64,000 nucleotides of DNA from Chlorogloeopsis sp. ULAP01 (lineage in GTDB: Bacteria > Cyanobacteriota > Cyanobacteriia > Cyanobacteriales > Nostocaceae): NCBI RefSeq assembly GCF_030381805.1, contig NZ_JAUDRH010000007.1:372001-436000 (forward strand), read 5' to 3'. The notes beneath the pieces were generated by a model that did not search any database, was not told the origin of the DNA, and was given only the letters and a program-made list of their open reading frames with translations. This document shows positions 8,002 to 16,786 of this stretch, piece after piece. Positions within the stretch are counted from its first letter, which is position 1. Each line of letters opens with the position of its first letter. The translations under genes were made by a program, and so were the position numbers.

Positions 8002-8105
8002 AAAAACGGAATTTATAGCTTGTTAATAGTCGGTTTTAACCGAATATATTAAGCCAGGAATTTTAACTACTGGCAGGTTATTGAAACACTAACTTGGAGG
8101 TTCTT

Positions 8106-8258
8106 ATGCAACTACATCTAGCACTTGAGGCGTTACTACGACTTTTTGTGGGTTGTCAGGCTTGGAGAATTTGGCAACCTGGCAGCCCAATCCCTGTAAT
8201 ACTTTTCGCCACTACGCCTTATAAACATCAGCAACAAAGGAAGAGACGAGCGTGTTGA
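8106..8258 (+). CDS. leucine-rich leader ORF overlapping leuA
   Basis: A 50-codon ORF too short for usual gene calls. It has a strong Shine-Dalgarno (TTGGAGG, 5 nt before the ATG). Its N-terminus MQLHLALEALLRL has six leucines in 13 residues, all encoded by CTA, CTT or TTA. Its TGA overlaps the GTG start of leuA by 7 nt. An inverted repeat (GGTTGTCA / TGGCAACC) lies within the ORF after the leucine codons; no T-run follows it. These features fit a leucine-sensing leader that controls leuA by ribosome stalling or translational coupling (inference). The C-terminus is basic (QQQRKRRAC) and probably has no function of its own. Confidence 0.6.
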   Translation: MQLHLALEALLRLFVGCQAWRIWQPGSPIPVILFATTPYKHQQQRKRRAC

Positions 8259-9958
8259 AGAATCCTGCTAAAAAATATCGCCAGTTTGCACCCATTAATT
8301 TAACTCATCGCACTTGGCCAAATCAAACAATTATTCATCCGCCCATTTGGTTGAGTACCGATTTACGAGATGGCAACCAGGCGTTGATTGAACCGATGAA
8401 TGTTCAACGCAAGTTAAATTTGTTCAATCTGTTGATAAATATTGGTTTCAAAGAAATTGAAGTCGCTTTTCCATCCGCTTCACAAACTGACTTCGATTTT
8501 GTTCGACACTTGATTGAGCAGCAATTAATTCCTGATGATGTCACTATTCAAGTTTTGACACAAGCAAGAGAAGATTTGATTCGCCGCACCTTTGCAGCTT
8601 TACAAGGAGCAAAGCGAGCGATCGTGCATTTGTATAATGCAACTTCTCCTGTATTTCGTCGCACGGTTTTTGGTTTGGATCGCCAAGGAACAATTAATCT
8701 GGCAGTCTCGGCAGCGAAACTTTTGACTGAGTTGGCAAAAGAGCAACCAGACACGCAATGGCAATTTCAATATTCGCCCGAAACTTTTACAGCGACGGAA
8801 CTTGATTTTGCGAAAGAAATCTGCGATGCAGTTTTGGATGTTTGGCAACCTACGCCCCAATACAAAGCCATTATCAATTTGCCTGCAACTGTAGAGGTAG
8901 CAACACCTAATATATTTGCCGATCAAGTAGAGTGGATGCACCACAATTTAGCAAGACGAGATAGCGTAATTCTCAGCGTGCATCCGCATAATGATCGCGG
9001 TTGTGGAGTAGCCGCAGCAGAATTTGCCCAAATGGCAGGAGCAGACAGGGTTGAGGGCTGTTTGTTTGGTAATGGTGAGCGTACTGGTAATGTTGATTTA
9101 GTGACGCTGGCTTTAAACCTCTACACCCAAGGTATCCATCCCGGCTTGGATTTTTCTGACATTAACGAAGTAGCAAGAATAATTGAAGATTGTACGCAAC
9201 TACCTATTCATCCCCGCCATCCCTACGTCGGCGATTTAGTATTCACTGCTTTTTCGGGATCTCATCAGGATGCAATCAAAAAAGGCTTTGCCGTGCAAAA
9301 ACCAGATGCAATTTGGGAAGTTCCATACCTGCCACTAGATCCCGCAGATGTTGGGCGTAATTATGAATCTGTGGTGCGCGTGAACAGTCAGTCAGGGAAA
9401 GGAGGAATTGCCTTCTTGTTGGAACGAGACTACGATTTGGTGTTGCCCCGACGCTTGCAGATTGAGTTGAGCAAAATTGTACAAAGGGTAATGGATGCCA
9501 CTGGTAAAGAATTGTCTTCCCAGGATCTTTGGCTGTTGTTTGAACAAGAGTATTTACAGATTTCTACACCACTGAAGTACATAACTCACCAGCTAATTGA
9601 AACTGAATACGCCAGTGGTTTTTACAACCTGACGGCAAGATTGCAACTGCATGAGAAAATTATCGCAGTTTGTGGCACAGGTAACGGGCCGATTGATGCT
9701 TTTGTCAATGCTCTTGGTTTAGGTGTGCGAATCCACCATTATGAAGAGCGATCGCGTAATTCTGGCAGCAGTGCCGATGCGATCGCCTACATTGAGATTG
9801 CAGGTGATTTGATTCCAGGCTCGTTATATGGAGTCGGCATTCACCCCAACATTGTCACAGCCTCGTTGCTGGCGATTTTGAGTGCAGTTAATCGAGCTTG
9901 GCAGTGTATGGATGCAGAGGCTCAAGTAGAACTATTCTCGCAGTTGCAGGCAAACTGA
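8252..9958 (+). CDS. leuA: 2-isopropylmalate synthase, long (LeuA2-type) form
   Basis: 568-residue enzyme condensing acetyl-CoA with 2-oxoisovalerate in the first committed step of leucine synthesis. The N-terminal DRE-TIM/HMGL barrel carries the signature STDLRDGNQ (R39, D40) and HPHNDRG; residues from about 420 to the end form the LeuA dimer/regulatory domain that usually binds leucine (RNSGSSADAIAYIEIAG). The length and KYRQFAPINLTHRTWPN start match the type shared by actinobacteria, fungi and some proteobacteria. The start is GTG at 8252 with AAAGGAAGAG upstream, overlapping the leader ORF; TTG at 8255 is an alternative. A hairpin terminator follows at 9995. Confidence 0.95.
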   Translation: MLKNPAKKYRQFAPINLTHRTWPNQTIIHPPIWLSTDLRDGNQALIEPMNVQRKLNLFNLLINIGFKEIEVAFPSASQTDFDFVRHLIEQQLIPDDVTIQVLTQAREDLIRRTFAALQGAKRAIVHLYNATSPVFRRTVFGLDRQGTINLAVSAAKLLTELAKEQPDTQWQFQYSPETFTATELDFAKEICDAVLDVWQPTPQYKAIINLPATVEVATPNIFADQVEWMHHNLARRDSVILSVHPHNDRGCGVAAAEFAQMAGADRVEGCLFGNGERTGNVDLVTLALNLYTQGIHPGLDFSDINEVARIIEDCTQLPIHPRHPYVGDLVFTAFSGSHQDAIKKGFAVQKPDAIWEVPYLPLDPADVGRNYESVVRVNSQSGKGGIAFLLERDYDLVLPRRLQIELSKIVQRVMDATGKELSSQDLWLLFEQEYLQISTPLKYITHQLIETEYASGFYNLTARLQLHEKIIAVCGTGNGPIDAFVNALGLGVRIHHYEERSRNSGSSADAIAYIEIAGDLIPGSLYGVGIHPNIVTASLLAILSAVNRAWQCMDAEAQVELFSQLQAN

Positions 9959-10326
9959 TTCGGAAATAGCTGCACAAGAAAATGTATTCATCACTGAAGC
10001 CCATTTGTATGGGCTTTATTTATTAACCTCAGTTGAACATTAAAACTTTTTCTTTCCCTTCTGCCCCCTGACTTGAAAGAGCAGGGGGAGCTGGGGAAGC
10101 TGGGGGAGAGAAACACTTTCATGCAAGGCTTGTGAAACTTGTTTCATTGGGATTGCCCTCTACCCTCTGCCCTCTGCCTTAAATGTAATTAAATTTACCT
10201 TATATTTGTACCATTTACTACTTTTACAAAACTTCATCTGTGAATAGTAAACAGAACCATCTGACGATTTTGGTAAAAATTTGTTAACAATGATGAAAGC
10301 TCTCTCAACACAAGGAAACAAATCTT
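9959..10326. other. intergenic region between leuA and NDH-2
   Basis: Contains the leuA terminator, then low-complexity GGGGA/CCCTCTGCC tracts typical of cyanobacterial spacers, then an AT-rich stretch that presumably holds the NDH-2 promoter. No ORF or RNA was recognised. Confidence 0.5.
9995..10022 (+). terminator. intrinsic terminator-like hairpin after leuA
   Basis: Stem GAAGCCCAT / ATGGGCTTT with loop TTGT, followed by the T-rich ATTTATT, located 37 bp after the leuA stop codon. Confidence 0.75.
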
Positions 10327-11661
10327 ATGGTGAACGAAGTTGAAAATCAACCACCCCATCAAGTAGTCATTGTCGGCGGTGGCTTTGGTGGACTTTATAC
10401 CGCGAAAGCACTGAATAGCGATAATATAAATGTAACTCTTATAGATAAACGTAACTTTCATTTATTTCAACCGCTTTTGTACCAAGTTGCGACAGGTACG
10501 CTATCCCCTGCTGATATTTCTTCACCGTTGCGTTCAGTACTTAGTAAAAGTAAGAATACAAAAGTCTTGTTGGGAGAAGTTTATGACATCGATCCCCAAG
10601 CCCAAAAAGTCTTTATGGGTAGCGAAACAATACCCTACGATACTTTAATTATCGCGACAGGCGCCAAGCATTCCTATTTTGGGAAAGACGATTGGGAAAC
10701 ATTTGCTCCTGGTTTGAAAACCGTTGAAGATGCAATAGAAATGCGTCGCCGCATCTTTATGGCGTTTGAAGCCGCAGAAAAGGAAACTGATCCCCAACTG
10801 CGTCGAGCTTGGTTAACTTTTGTAGTTGTAGGTGGTGGCCCTACTGGTGTGGAATTAGCAGGTGCGATCGCAGAATTAGCGTATCACACTATGAAAGAAG
10901 ATTTCCGCAATATTGATACAACAGAAGCACAAGTTTTGCTTTTGGAAGGTTTGGATCGGCTTCTGCCTCCTTTTGCACCGGAGTTATCAGCACAAGCAGA
11001 AGCATCCCTGCAAAATTTGGGTGTGACAGTACAGACAAAAACATTAGTAACGAATATTGAAGATGATATTGTTACGATCAAACAAGATGATGAAATAACG
11101 CAGATTCACGCGAAGACGGTATTGTGGGCAGCAGGTGTGAAAGCTTCACCTTTGGGGAAAGTATTAGCCCAAAGAATAAATGTAGAGTGCGATCGCGCCG
11201 GGCGAGTTATTGTTGAACCTGATTTAAGTGTTAAAGATTATCCGAATATTTTTGTTATAGGTGACTTAGCACATTTTGCTCATCAAAATGGTAAACCATT
11301 ACCTGGAGTTGCACCAGTGGCGATGCAACAGGGAGAATACGTTGCCTCTCTAGTTAAACAACGGCTCCAAGGTAAAACAGTGCCAAGATTTTATTATGTT
11401 GATCGAGGTAGTTTAGCTGTTATTGGGCAAAACTCTGCCGTAGTTGACTTGGGTTTTATGAAGTTGACAGGTTTTGTGGCGTGGCTAGTTTGGTTACTGA
11501 TTCACATTTACTTCTTAATTGAATTTGATAACAAGTTAGTAGTGATGATTCAGTGGGGTTGGAATTATTTCACTCGCAAACGTGGTGCTAGGTTGATTAC
11601 AGGTAAAGAAGCGATCGGGTATTACGCAGCAAATAAAAATAAACAAATGATGAATGTATAG
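10327..11661 (+). CDS. ndh: type II NADH dehydrogenase (NDH-2), FAD-dependent
   Basis: 444-residue single-subunit, non-proton-pumping NAD(P)H:quinone oxidoreductase of the membrane surface. The FAD-binding Rossmann motif GGGFGG is at 17-22 and the NAD(P)H-binding motif VVVGGGPTGVELAG is near 165-178; the NDH-2 stretch LLYQVATGTLSP is present, as are the second FAD motif IFVIGDLAH and the late APVAMQQGEYVA. A hydrophobic C-terminal segment (FVAWLVWLLIHIYFLIEF) fits peripheral membrane binding. The start has AAGGAAA about 10 nt upstream. It appears monocistronic. The electron acceptor would be plastoquinone or menaquinone; sequence does not settle NADH versus NADPH preference. Confidence 0.93.
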   Translation: MVNEVENQPPHQVVIVGGGFGGLYTAKALNSDNINVTLIDKRNFHLFQPLLYQVATGTLSPADISSPLRSVLSKSKNTKVLLGEVYDIDPQAQKVFMGSETIPYDTLIIATGAKHSYFGKDDWETFAPGLKTVEDAIEMRRRIFMAFEAAEKETDPQLRRAWLTFVVVGGGPTGVELAGAIAELAYHTMKEDFRNIDTTEAQVLLLEGLDRLLPPFAPELSAQAEASLQNLGVTVQTKTLVTNIEDDIVTIKQDDEITQIHAKTVLWAAGVKASPLGKVLAQRINVECDRAGRVIVEPDLSVKDYPNIFVIGDLAHFAHQNGKPLPGVAPVAMQQGEYVASLVKQRLQGKTVPRFYYVDRGSLAVIGQNSAVVDLGFMKLTGFVAWLVWLLIHIYFLIEFDNKLVVMIQWGWNYFTRKRGARLITGKEAIGYYAANKNKQMMNV

Positions 11662-11740
11662 GGGATAGTGGTTGATAATCAACCTGGATCGGGGTTTGAT
11701 GAATCCATCTGCCCTTAATCACTTTTTAAATTGGTATGAA

Positions 11741-14700
11741 TTATTCGTTTGGACGAACAACCTGAGCGATCGCCTTCACTAATACTTCTGGATCGACTGG
11801 TTTGGGAATGTGTAACCTAAATCCAGCTGCAAGTATCTGCTGTTGATCGCTTTCTCCTGCATAGGCTGTCAGGGCAATTGCTGGAATTTGCGCTCCCTGT
11901 GAAGGCATAGCTCTAATTTGGCGTAGCAATGTATAGCCATCCATTTGCGGCATACCAATATCACTCAGCAAAATATCGGGCTGGGTTTGATTCAGGATTT
12001 GCAGTGCCTCTGGTGCTGAAGCAGCACAGATGACTGTAGCACCAGCTTGTTTGAGAACAAAGGCGATTAATTCCAGATTGTCTGCTTCGTCATCGACTGC
12101 TAGAACTTGAATTCCTTGTAAGCTAAGGGAGCCTGATGTTAATGCTACTTCCTCAGCTATTGGAGTTGGTGTTAGCATCAAAGGCAAACTAACAGTGAAC
12201 GTTGCTCCTTGTCCCATTCCTGAGCTGGCTGCGGTGATGGTACCCCCATGCAATTCTACAATATGACGGGCGATCGCCAGCCCTAATCCTAAACCGCCAA
12301 AAGTGCGAGTGATACTGCTATCACTTTGGCGAAAATAATCGAAGACGTAAGGCAAGAATTCAGGATTAATACCTCTGCCGGTGTCTTGCACTTGAACTTG
12401 CGCTTGCGAACCAGATCTATTTAATCGAATTTCAACTCGACCACCTGTAGGTGTAAACTTGACTGCATTTGAGAGCAAATTCCAGAAGACTTGCTGCAAA
12501 CGCCCGGCATCGCCTAAAACATTGCCCGCATCTGCGGCAAAGTTAGTTTCAATGTGAATTGTTTTGGCTTCGGCTGCCAAATGTACTGTCTCAATCGCGG
12601 CATTGATTGTTGATACCAGATCCACCTGACAAGAATTTAAAATTAACTTGCCTTGCAGGATACGGGAGATATCGAGCAAATCTTCAATCAGTTGGACTTG
12701 TAACTTGGCGTTACGCTCGATTGTCTCTAAGGCTAATGCTGTTTTGCTGGCATCAATTTTGCCCCTGCGTAGTAATTTTGTCCAACCCAAAATGGGGTTG
12801 AGGGGAGTTCGCAATTCGTGGGAGAGAACAGCGAGAAATTCATCTTTGGTACGATTTGCAGCTTCAGCTTCGGCTCTAGCTCGTTGTTGGGCTTCGTATA
12901 GTCGAGCATTAGCGATCGCCATTGCCGCCCGATCTGCCAAGTCTTGCATTAAAGTTTGGTCATCATGATTGTGGGGTTGTCCTGGATAGTGGCGGCTTAG
13001 GCTTAATATTCCGATTGCTTGTCCTTGCACCTTCAGTGGTACAAGTAATATACTGCAAACTCTAAAACGCTCAAACTCAACTTGGTAATCTGGTTTGATT
13101 GCGGCACTCAACTCTTGTGGGGATGCTGCTGTTAATAGTATTGCTTCTCCCGTTTGCATAACTTGTCCCCCCATACCTTGATCTGCACGGCGAGGATAAT
13201 TTTTTAGCAGTTCGCCAAAGAGTTCTCGGACTTGCGAATCAATATGGTAAAAAGAGACAGGATTAAGCCATTGCCCATCTTCTGAAACTAAACTTAAAGT
13301 ACAAACATCGCCTGTAAATTCACTGACTAGTCGAGTGATAGTATCTAAAATGGTTTGTAAATCTAAGCTTGCTGCGACAAAGGTTTGCGATGCTTGAGCT
13401 AGAAAACGTTGAGTTTGCTCAATGTGTTTTTGATCGTTAATATCCGTTGCCGTTCCCAACCAACCAATAAAATTGCCATCCTCAGATTTGATGGTGACAA
13501 TTCTCACTAAATGCCATCGGTAAACACCATCCACTCGTCTCAACCGAAGTTCGATAGAGTGGGGCTTGCCAGTTTTGAATGCTTGCATCGATTGAGTCAC
13601 AGCTAAAGAGCGATCCTCAACATGAATAGCCTGGAGCCATCCCAATCCTTGAGTTTGAGTTAGTTCTAGCCCTGTGTATTCAATCCAACTTTGGTTGCAG
13701 TAATCTGCCTTTCCATCAATACGTGCTGTACACACGAGTTGCGGCAAGGATTCTGCCAATGAGCGATAGCGTTCTTGAGTTAGATGTAGGGCAACCTCTG
13801 CTTGCTTGCGAGCGGTGATATCTACCGATACTCCTACTATGCGTACTGCTTGTCCATCGGCATTGAGATAAACTCGTCCTAAATCGTGGAACCATCGTAC
13901 AGCCCCATCTGGACTAATGACTCGGTATTCCTGGGTAAAAGATTCTTCCCCAGAGAGCGCACGTTCATAGGCTTCGATCACACTTTGCTTATCCTCTGGG
14001 TGGAGAATAGCCAAAAGCTCCTCTGTTGTAGCCTCTTGCAACCCCCAAGCATCAAGAGCATTAGGAGAACACATGACGTAATTTGTTTGTAAATCCACAT
14101 CCCAGGCAATGATTTGGGCAGAAGACAAAGCAAGTTGCAGTCGTTCCTCAACCTGTCGTAGGGCTGCTTCTGCTCGCTTGCGCTCAGTAATATCATGGGA
14201 GATGCCTATGATTTGAGAAGGTAAGCCATCATCAGTACGAGTAAAAACTAAATCCCGGCTCAAAAGCCAATGCCATTCACCACTGGCATGGCGCATCCGA
14301 TACTCTAGCTCGATAATTTCTCCGTCTTGTGCTTGATTTAAACGTTCGATTTGAGCAGGAAGAATCGCAAAATCATCTGGATGCATTAATTGGGCAAATA
14401 ACTCGCTGCCCATTGCTTGAACTTGTGTTGGAGTGTAACCTAATACTTCTGTAATCTGGCAATTTACGTAGACATTACGCTGCTCAATCAAGTCATAAAC
14501 ATACAAAAGCCCAGGTGTGGCATCAGCGACTTGTTGAATAAAGCGGTGGCTTTGTTGCAGTTGTGACTCCACCTGCTTGCGATCGCGAATATCCTGAAAC
14601 ACTATCACACCAGTTGTTGGACGATTGTGCATCGCGGGTAAAGTATCGCCATAAACCAGTAGCGAATAAACACCGTTTGGGGTATGCCAGTTCAACTCTG

Positions 14701-15652
14701 CTCCGTCAATCCTCTCACCTCGTGCCACCCGAATAGCCGGAAGTTGATCGGGCGGTATGAGTTGCCCTGTGGCATCAGTGCAGTAAAACTCTGCATCATA
14801 CACCCCCGCAGAGCGATCGCTTGGCATCTCCCTGCCAGCCATTTGCTTTACCGCTTGGTTTGAGAAAGTAAATCGAGCCGTTTCTGGCTCAACAAATATT
14901 AGGGGAATTGGTAATAAATTGAGTACTGCTTCCAGCCATTGGCGTTGATTGTCTTGGGCTTCTTCAGCCCGCTTACGTTCAGTTATATCCCGAACAAACA
15001 GGGAAAGCCCATCAGTCGAAGGATAAGCATGAACTTCTCCCCAAATGTCAAAGGGAGCGTAATAGTCTTCAAAAACAAAAGCGGTTTGTTCATCCACCGC
15101 TTTTTTTAACATTTGCTCCATCTTGGTGCCGCATAAATCAGGAAACAATTCCCAAATGCATTGCCCGATTAGTTCTTCCTTGCTCTTTTTCAGCAGTCGA
15201 ACAGCTTCCTGATTGACGTAGGTATAGCGCCATTCGCGATCAAATGCAATAAATGCATCGCTAATACTTTCAATAATGTCAACAACTTTGCGATCGCCCG
15301 GTGCTATTTGATTTTGATTTTGCTGCTGTAAAACCTCAATAGTTCGTTGTAATTGCTCGATTTGTGCTTGCAGAGTATCTCTTTGTGCAATTAATACCTC
15401 TAGATTATTCTCTAAATTGCGATCGCCTAATTGTAGCGTTTCTTCATCTTGTTCGTTTTCATCAAAATCATTGCCACAATCAGATTGCAAACTCCGAGCA
15501 TAACGTTCCACCAATTCAGAACGAGAAATGCCATATTCGCATGCTTGCTGCTGAAGAACTTGCCAAGCCGTTGAAGTCAGCGATAAATTCACTGCCTGTT
15601 TTGGCTCAGAGTCCCAATTACGGATAAATTTACCCCTTCTGTCACGCTTCAT
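11741..15652 (-). CDS. hybrid sensor histidine kinase with five PAS domains, GAF and receiver
   Basis: 1303 residues. Order: a ribbon-helix-helix-like N-terminus (about 20-56, VNLSLTSTAWQVLQQQACEYGISRSELVERYA), a coiled coil (about 80-115), PAS1 (124-228), PAS2 (236-360), PAS3 (368-492), PAS4 (500-615), PAS5 (626-742), GAF (about 750-920), HisKA with H945 in SHELRTPLN, HATPase_c (N box NLLSNAVKF, DTGRGI, GGLGLGLAI) and a receiver with D1231 in SDIGMPQMDGY. No transmembrane segment, so cytoplasmic. PAS3-PAS5 keep the PAC ending DITERK or DI. Autophosphorylation and transfer to the internal receiver are expected; the signal is unknown. The RHH-like N-terminus is unusual for a kinase. It is convergent with NDH-2, and the receiver closely resembles the lone receiver at 6660. 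Confidence 0.93.
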   Translation of the reverse strand: MKRDRRGKFIRNWDSEPKQAVNLSLTSTAWQVLQQQACEYGISRSELVERYARSLQSDCGNDFDENEQDEETLQLGDRNLENNLEVLIAQRDTLQAQIEQLQRTIEVLQQQNQNQIAPGDRKVVDIIESISDAFIAFDREWRYTYVNQEAVRLLKKSKEELIGQCIWELFPDLCGTKMEQMLKKAVDEQTAFVFEDYYAPFDIWGEVHAYPSTDGLSLFVRDITERKRAEEAQDNQRQWLEAVLNLLPIPLIFVEPETARFTFSNQAVKQMAGREMPSDRSAGVYDAEFYCTDATGQLIPPDQLPAIRVARGERIDGAELNWHTPNGVYSLLVYGDTLPAMHNRPTTGVIVFQDIRDRKQVESQLQQSHRFIQQVADATPGLLYVYDLIEQRNVYVNCQITEVLGYTPTQVQAMGSELFAQLMHPDDFAILPAQIERLNQAQDGEIIELEYRMRHASGEWHWLLSRDLVFTRTDDGLPSQIIGISHDITERKRAEAALRQVEERLQLALSSAQIIAWDVDLQTNYVMCSPNALDAWGLQEATTEELLAILHPEDKQSVIEAYERALSGEESFTQEYRVISPDGAVRWFHDLGRVYLNADGQAVRIVGVSVDITARKQAEVALHLTQERYRSLAESLPQLVCTARIDGKADYCNQSWIEYTGLELTQTQGLGWLQAIHVEDRSLAVTQSMQAFKTGKPHSIELRLRRVDGVYRWHLVRIVTIKSEDGNFIGWLGTATDINDQKHIEQTQRFLAQASQTFVAASLDLQTILDTITRLVSEFTGDVCTLSLVSEDGQWLNPVSFYHIDSQVRELFGELLKNYPRRADQGMGGQVMQTGEAILLTAASPQELSAAIKPDYQVEFERFRVCSILLVPLKVQGQAIGILSLSRHYPGQPHNHDDQTLMQDLADRAAMAIANARLYEAQQRARAEAEAANRTKDEFLAVLSHELRTPLNPILGWTKLLRRGKIDASKTALALETIERNAKLQVQLIEDLLDISRILQGKLILNSCQVDLVSTINAAIETVHLAAEAKTIHIETNFAADAGNVLGDAGRLQQVFWNLLSNAVKFTPTGGRVEIRLNRSGSQAQVQVQDTGRGINPEFLPYVFDYFRQSDSSITRTFGGLGLGLAIARHIVELHGGTITAASSGMGQGATFTVSLPLMLTPTPIAEEVALTSGSLSLQGIQVLAVDDEADNLELIAFVLKQAGATVICAASAPEALQILNQTQPDILLSDIGMPQMDGYTLLRQIRAMPSQGAQIPAIALTAYAGESDQQQILAAGFRLHIPKPVDPEVLVKAIAQVVRPNE

Positions 15653-15880
15653 TGAGCTATTGCCCGTATACCTATATGGATATGGCTAATCTCATTAAAT
15701 CTGAACTACAATTCCTCCGACAATCTGCCATAGGTAGTGATAAACAAAGGCAGAGGGCAGAAGTCGGAAGGCGGTTGAAAAATATAAATTTTATTTTTCG
15801 ATTATTTGTATCCTATTTGTCTTAAAAAATATTTGATTTTCTAGTATTTACCCCTAAATAGCCTTTGCACTTGACTTCTG

Positions 15881-16606
15881 ATGAAAACACATCCAAATCA
15901 AATGCCAGTAAATACCTCATCTGAACAAGCATCTCAGTTATATGGAGTACTAAAACTACTTATAGCGCGATCGCAACGACAGAACTTTGTACTCAAATTT
16001 ACTTTCATGACGCTACTTGGATGGGTTGTAGGTGGTGTTGCCAGTATCTTGATCGAAAAAACTCTCTTGCGATCGCTCCCATCAAATATTTTGCAAGTGC
16101 ATTTTCTCAGTAGTACAGTTTTTGCGGTAATTTTTGCTGCTGCTCAAGCAATCGCCCTGCGCCACTATATATCTTTTTGGTTGTGGATATTTGCCACCAG
16201 CACGGGTTGGTTAGCTGCCAATAGCGTCTCTGGAGCATGGATTAACCACATTTCATCAATAGCCGCATCATTCAATAAAACTTTATCGTTTCAAGAGATA
16301 GTCTTTTTTGGATTTCTATCAACCATCTCATATATATTGTCGGGAATTTGGCTAGGCTTTTTGCAATGGCTAGTACTGCAAAGATATACGACGGGTGCTT
16401 GGTGGTGGAATTTTTTGCCCTCAATTTCTTATTGCTCAGTTAGTATCTTAGTTTGGTTATTTTCTCAAGTACAATTTCTGATTCCAGAACCAAACCGCCC
16501 TAAAATATTGTATTTATCTGGACAAGTCTTTACAGCAATTATTTTAGGAGTAATTCCGGCGATTGGATTTTGCAGGTTGAAAACCAAATTCCAGCGTAGT
16601 AAGTAG
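15881..16606 (+). CDS. multi-pass membrane protein, unknown function
   Basis: 241 residues with about six hydrophobic segments (around 45-62, 77-93, 99-116, 143-165, 172-195 and 211-228) after a polar N-terminus. No transporter or enzyme motif was recognised. Glycine- and tryptophan-rich segments (GWVVGGVASIL, GIWLGFLQWLVLQRY) resemble a cyanobacterial family of hypothetical membrane proteins. It stands alone between the divergent hybrid kinase and the cysteine-desulfurase-like gene. Confidence 0.75.
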   Translation: MKTHPNQMPVNTSSEQASQLYGVLKLLIARSQRQNFVLKFTFMTLLGWVVGGVASILIEKTLLRSLPSNILQVHFLSSTVFAVIFAAAQAIALRHYISFWLWIFATSTGWLAANSVSGAWINHISSIAASFNKTLSFQEIVFFGFLSTISYILSGIWLGFLQWLVLQRYTTGAWWWNFLPSISYCSVSILVWLFSQVQFLIPEPNRPKILYLSGQVFTAIILGVIPAIGFCRLKTKFQRSK

Positions 16607-16786
16607 AAGGCAGATGGCAGAAGGGAGTTTCGGCTACTGTGTAACATAACCGCCCAGTGCAAAGATGGCTTCCGCCCTTTTTTTAGTCAAGAATACCAGC
16701 CTCTGATCGAGGAGGATATGATTTTTGAAACCATGTTGTGAATAATACACTAAGATATTTCTAGTCCAAGAGCTAGGAGTTTGCAG

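Larger units (their letters stand above)
7086..8105. other. repeat-filled intergenic region with a coding remnant
   Basis: No intact gene is seen in this 1-kb gap. It holds several palindromic repeats (listed separately) and, at 7558-7770 on the plus strand, 70 codons without a stop that read like protein (containing NYVRQAAISTTTF and LLNPESSLALSNDADSS) but have no plausible start. That frame is probably the tail of a decayed gene of unknown family. Confidence 0.55.
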
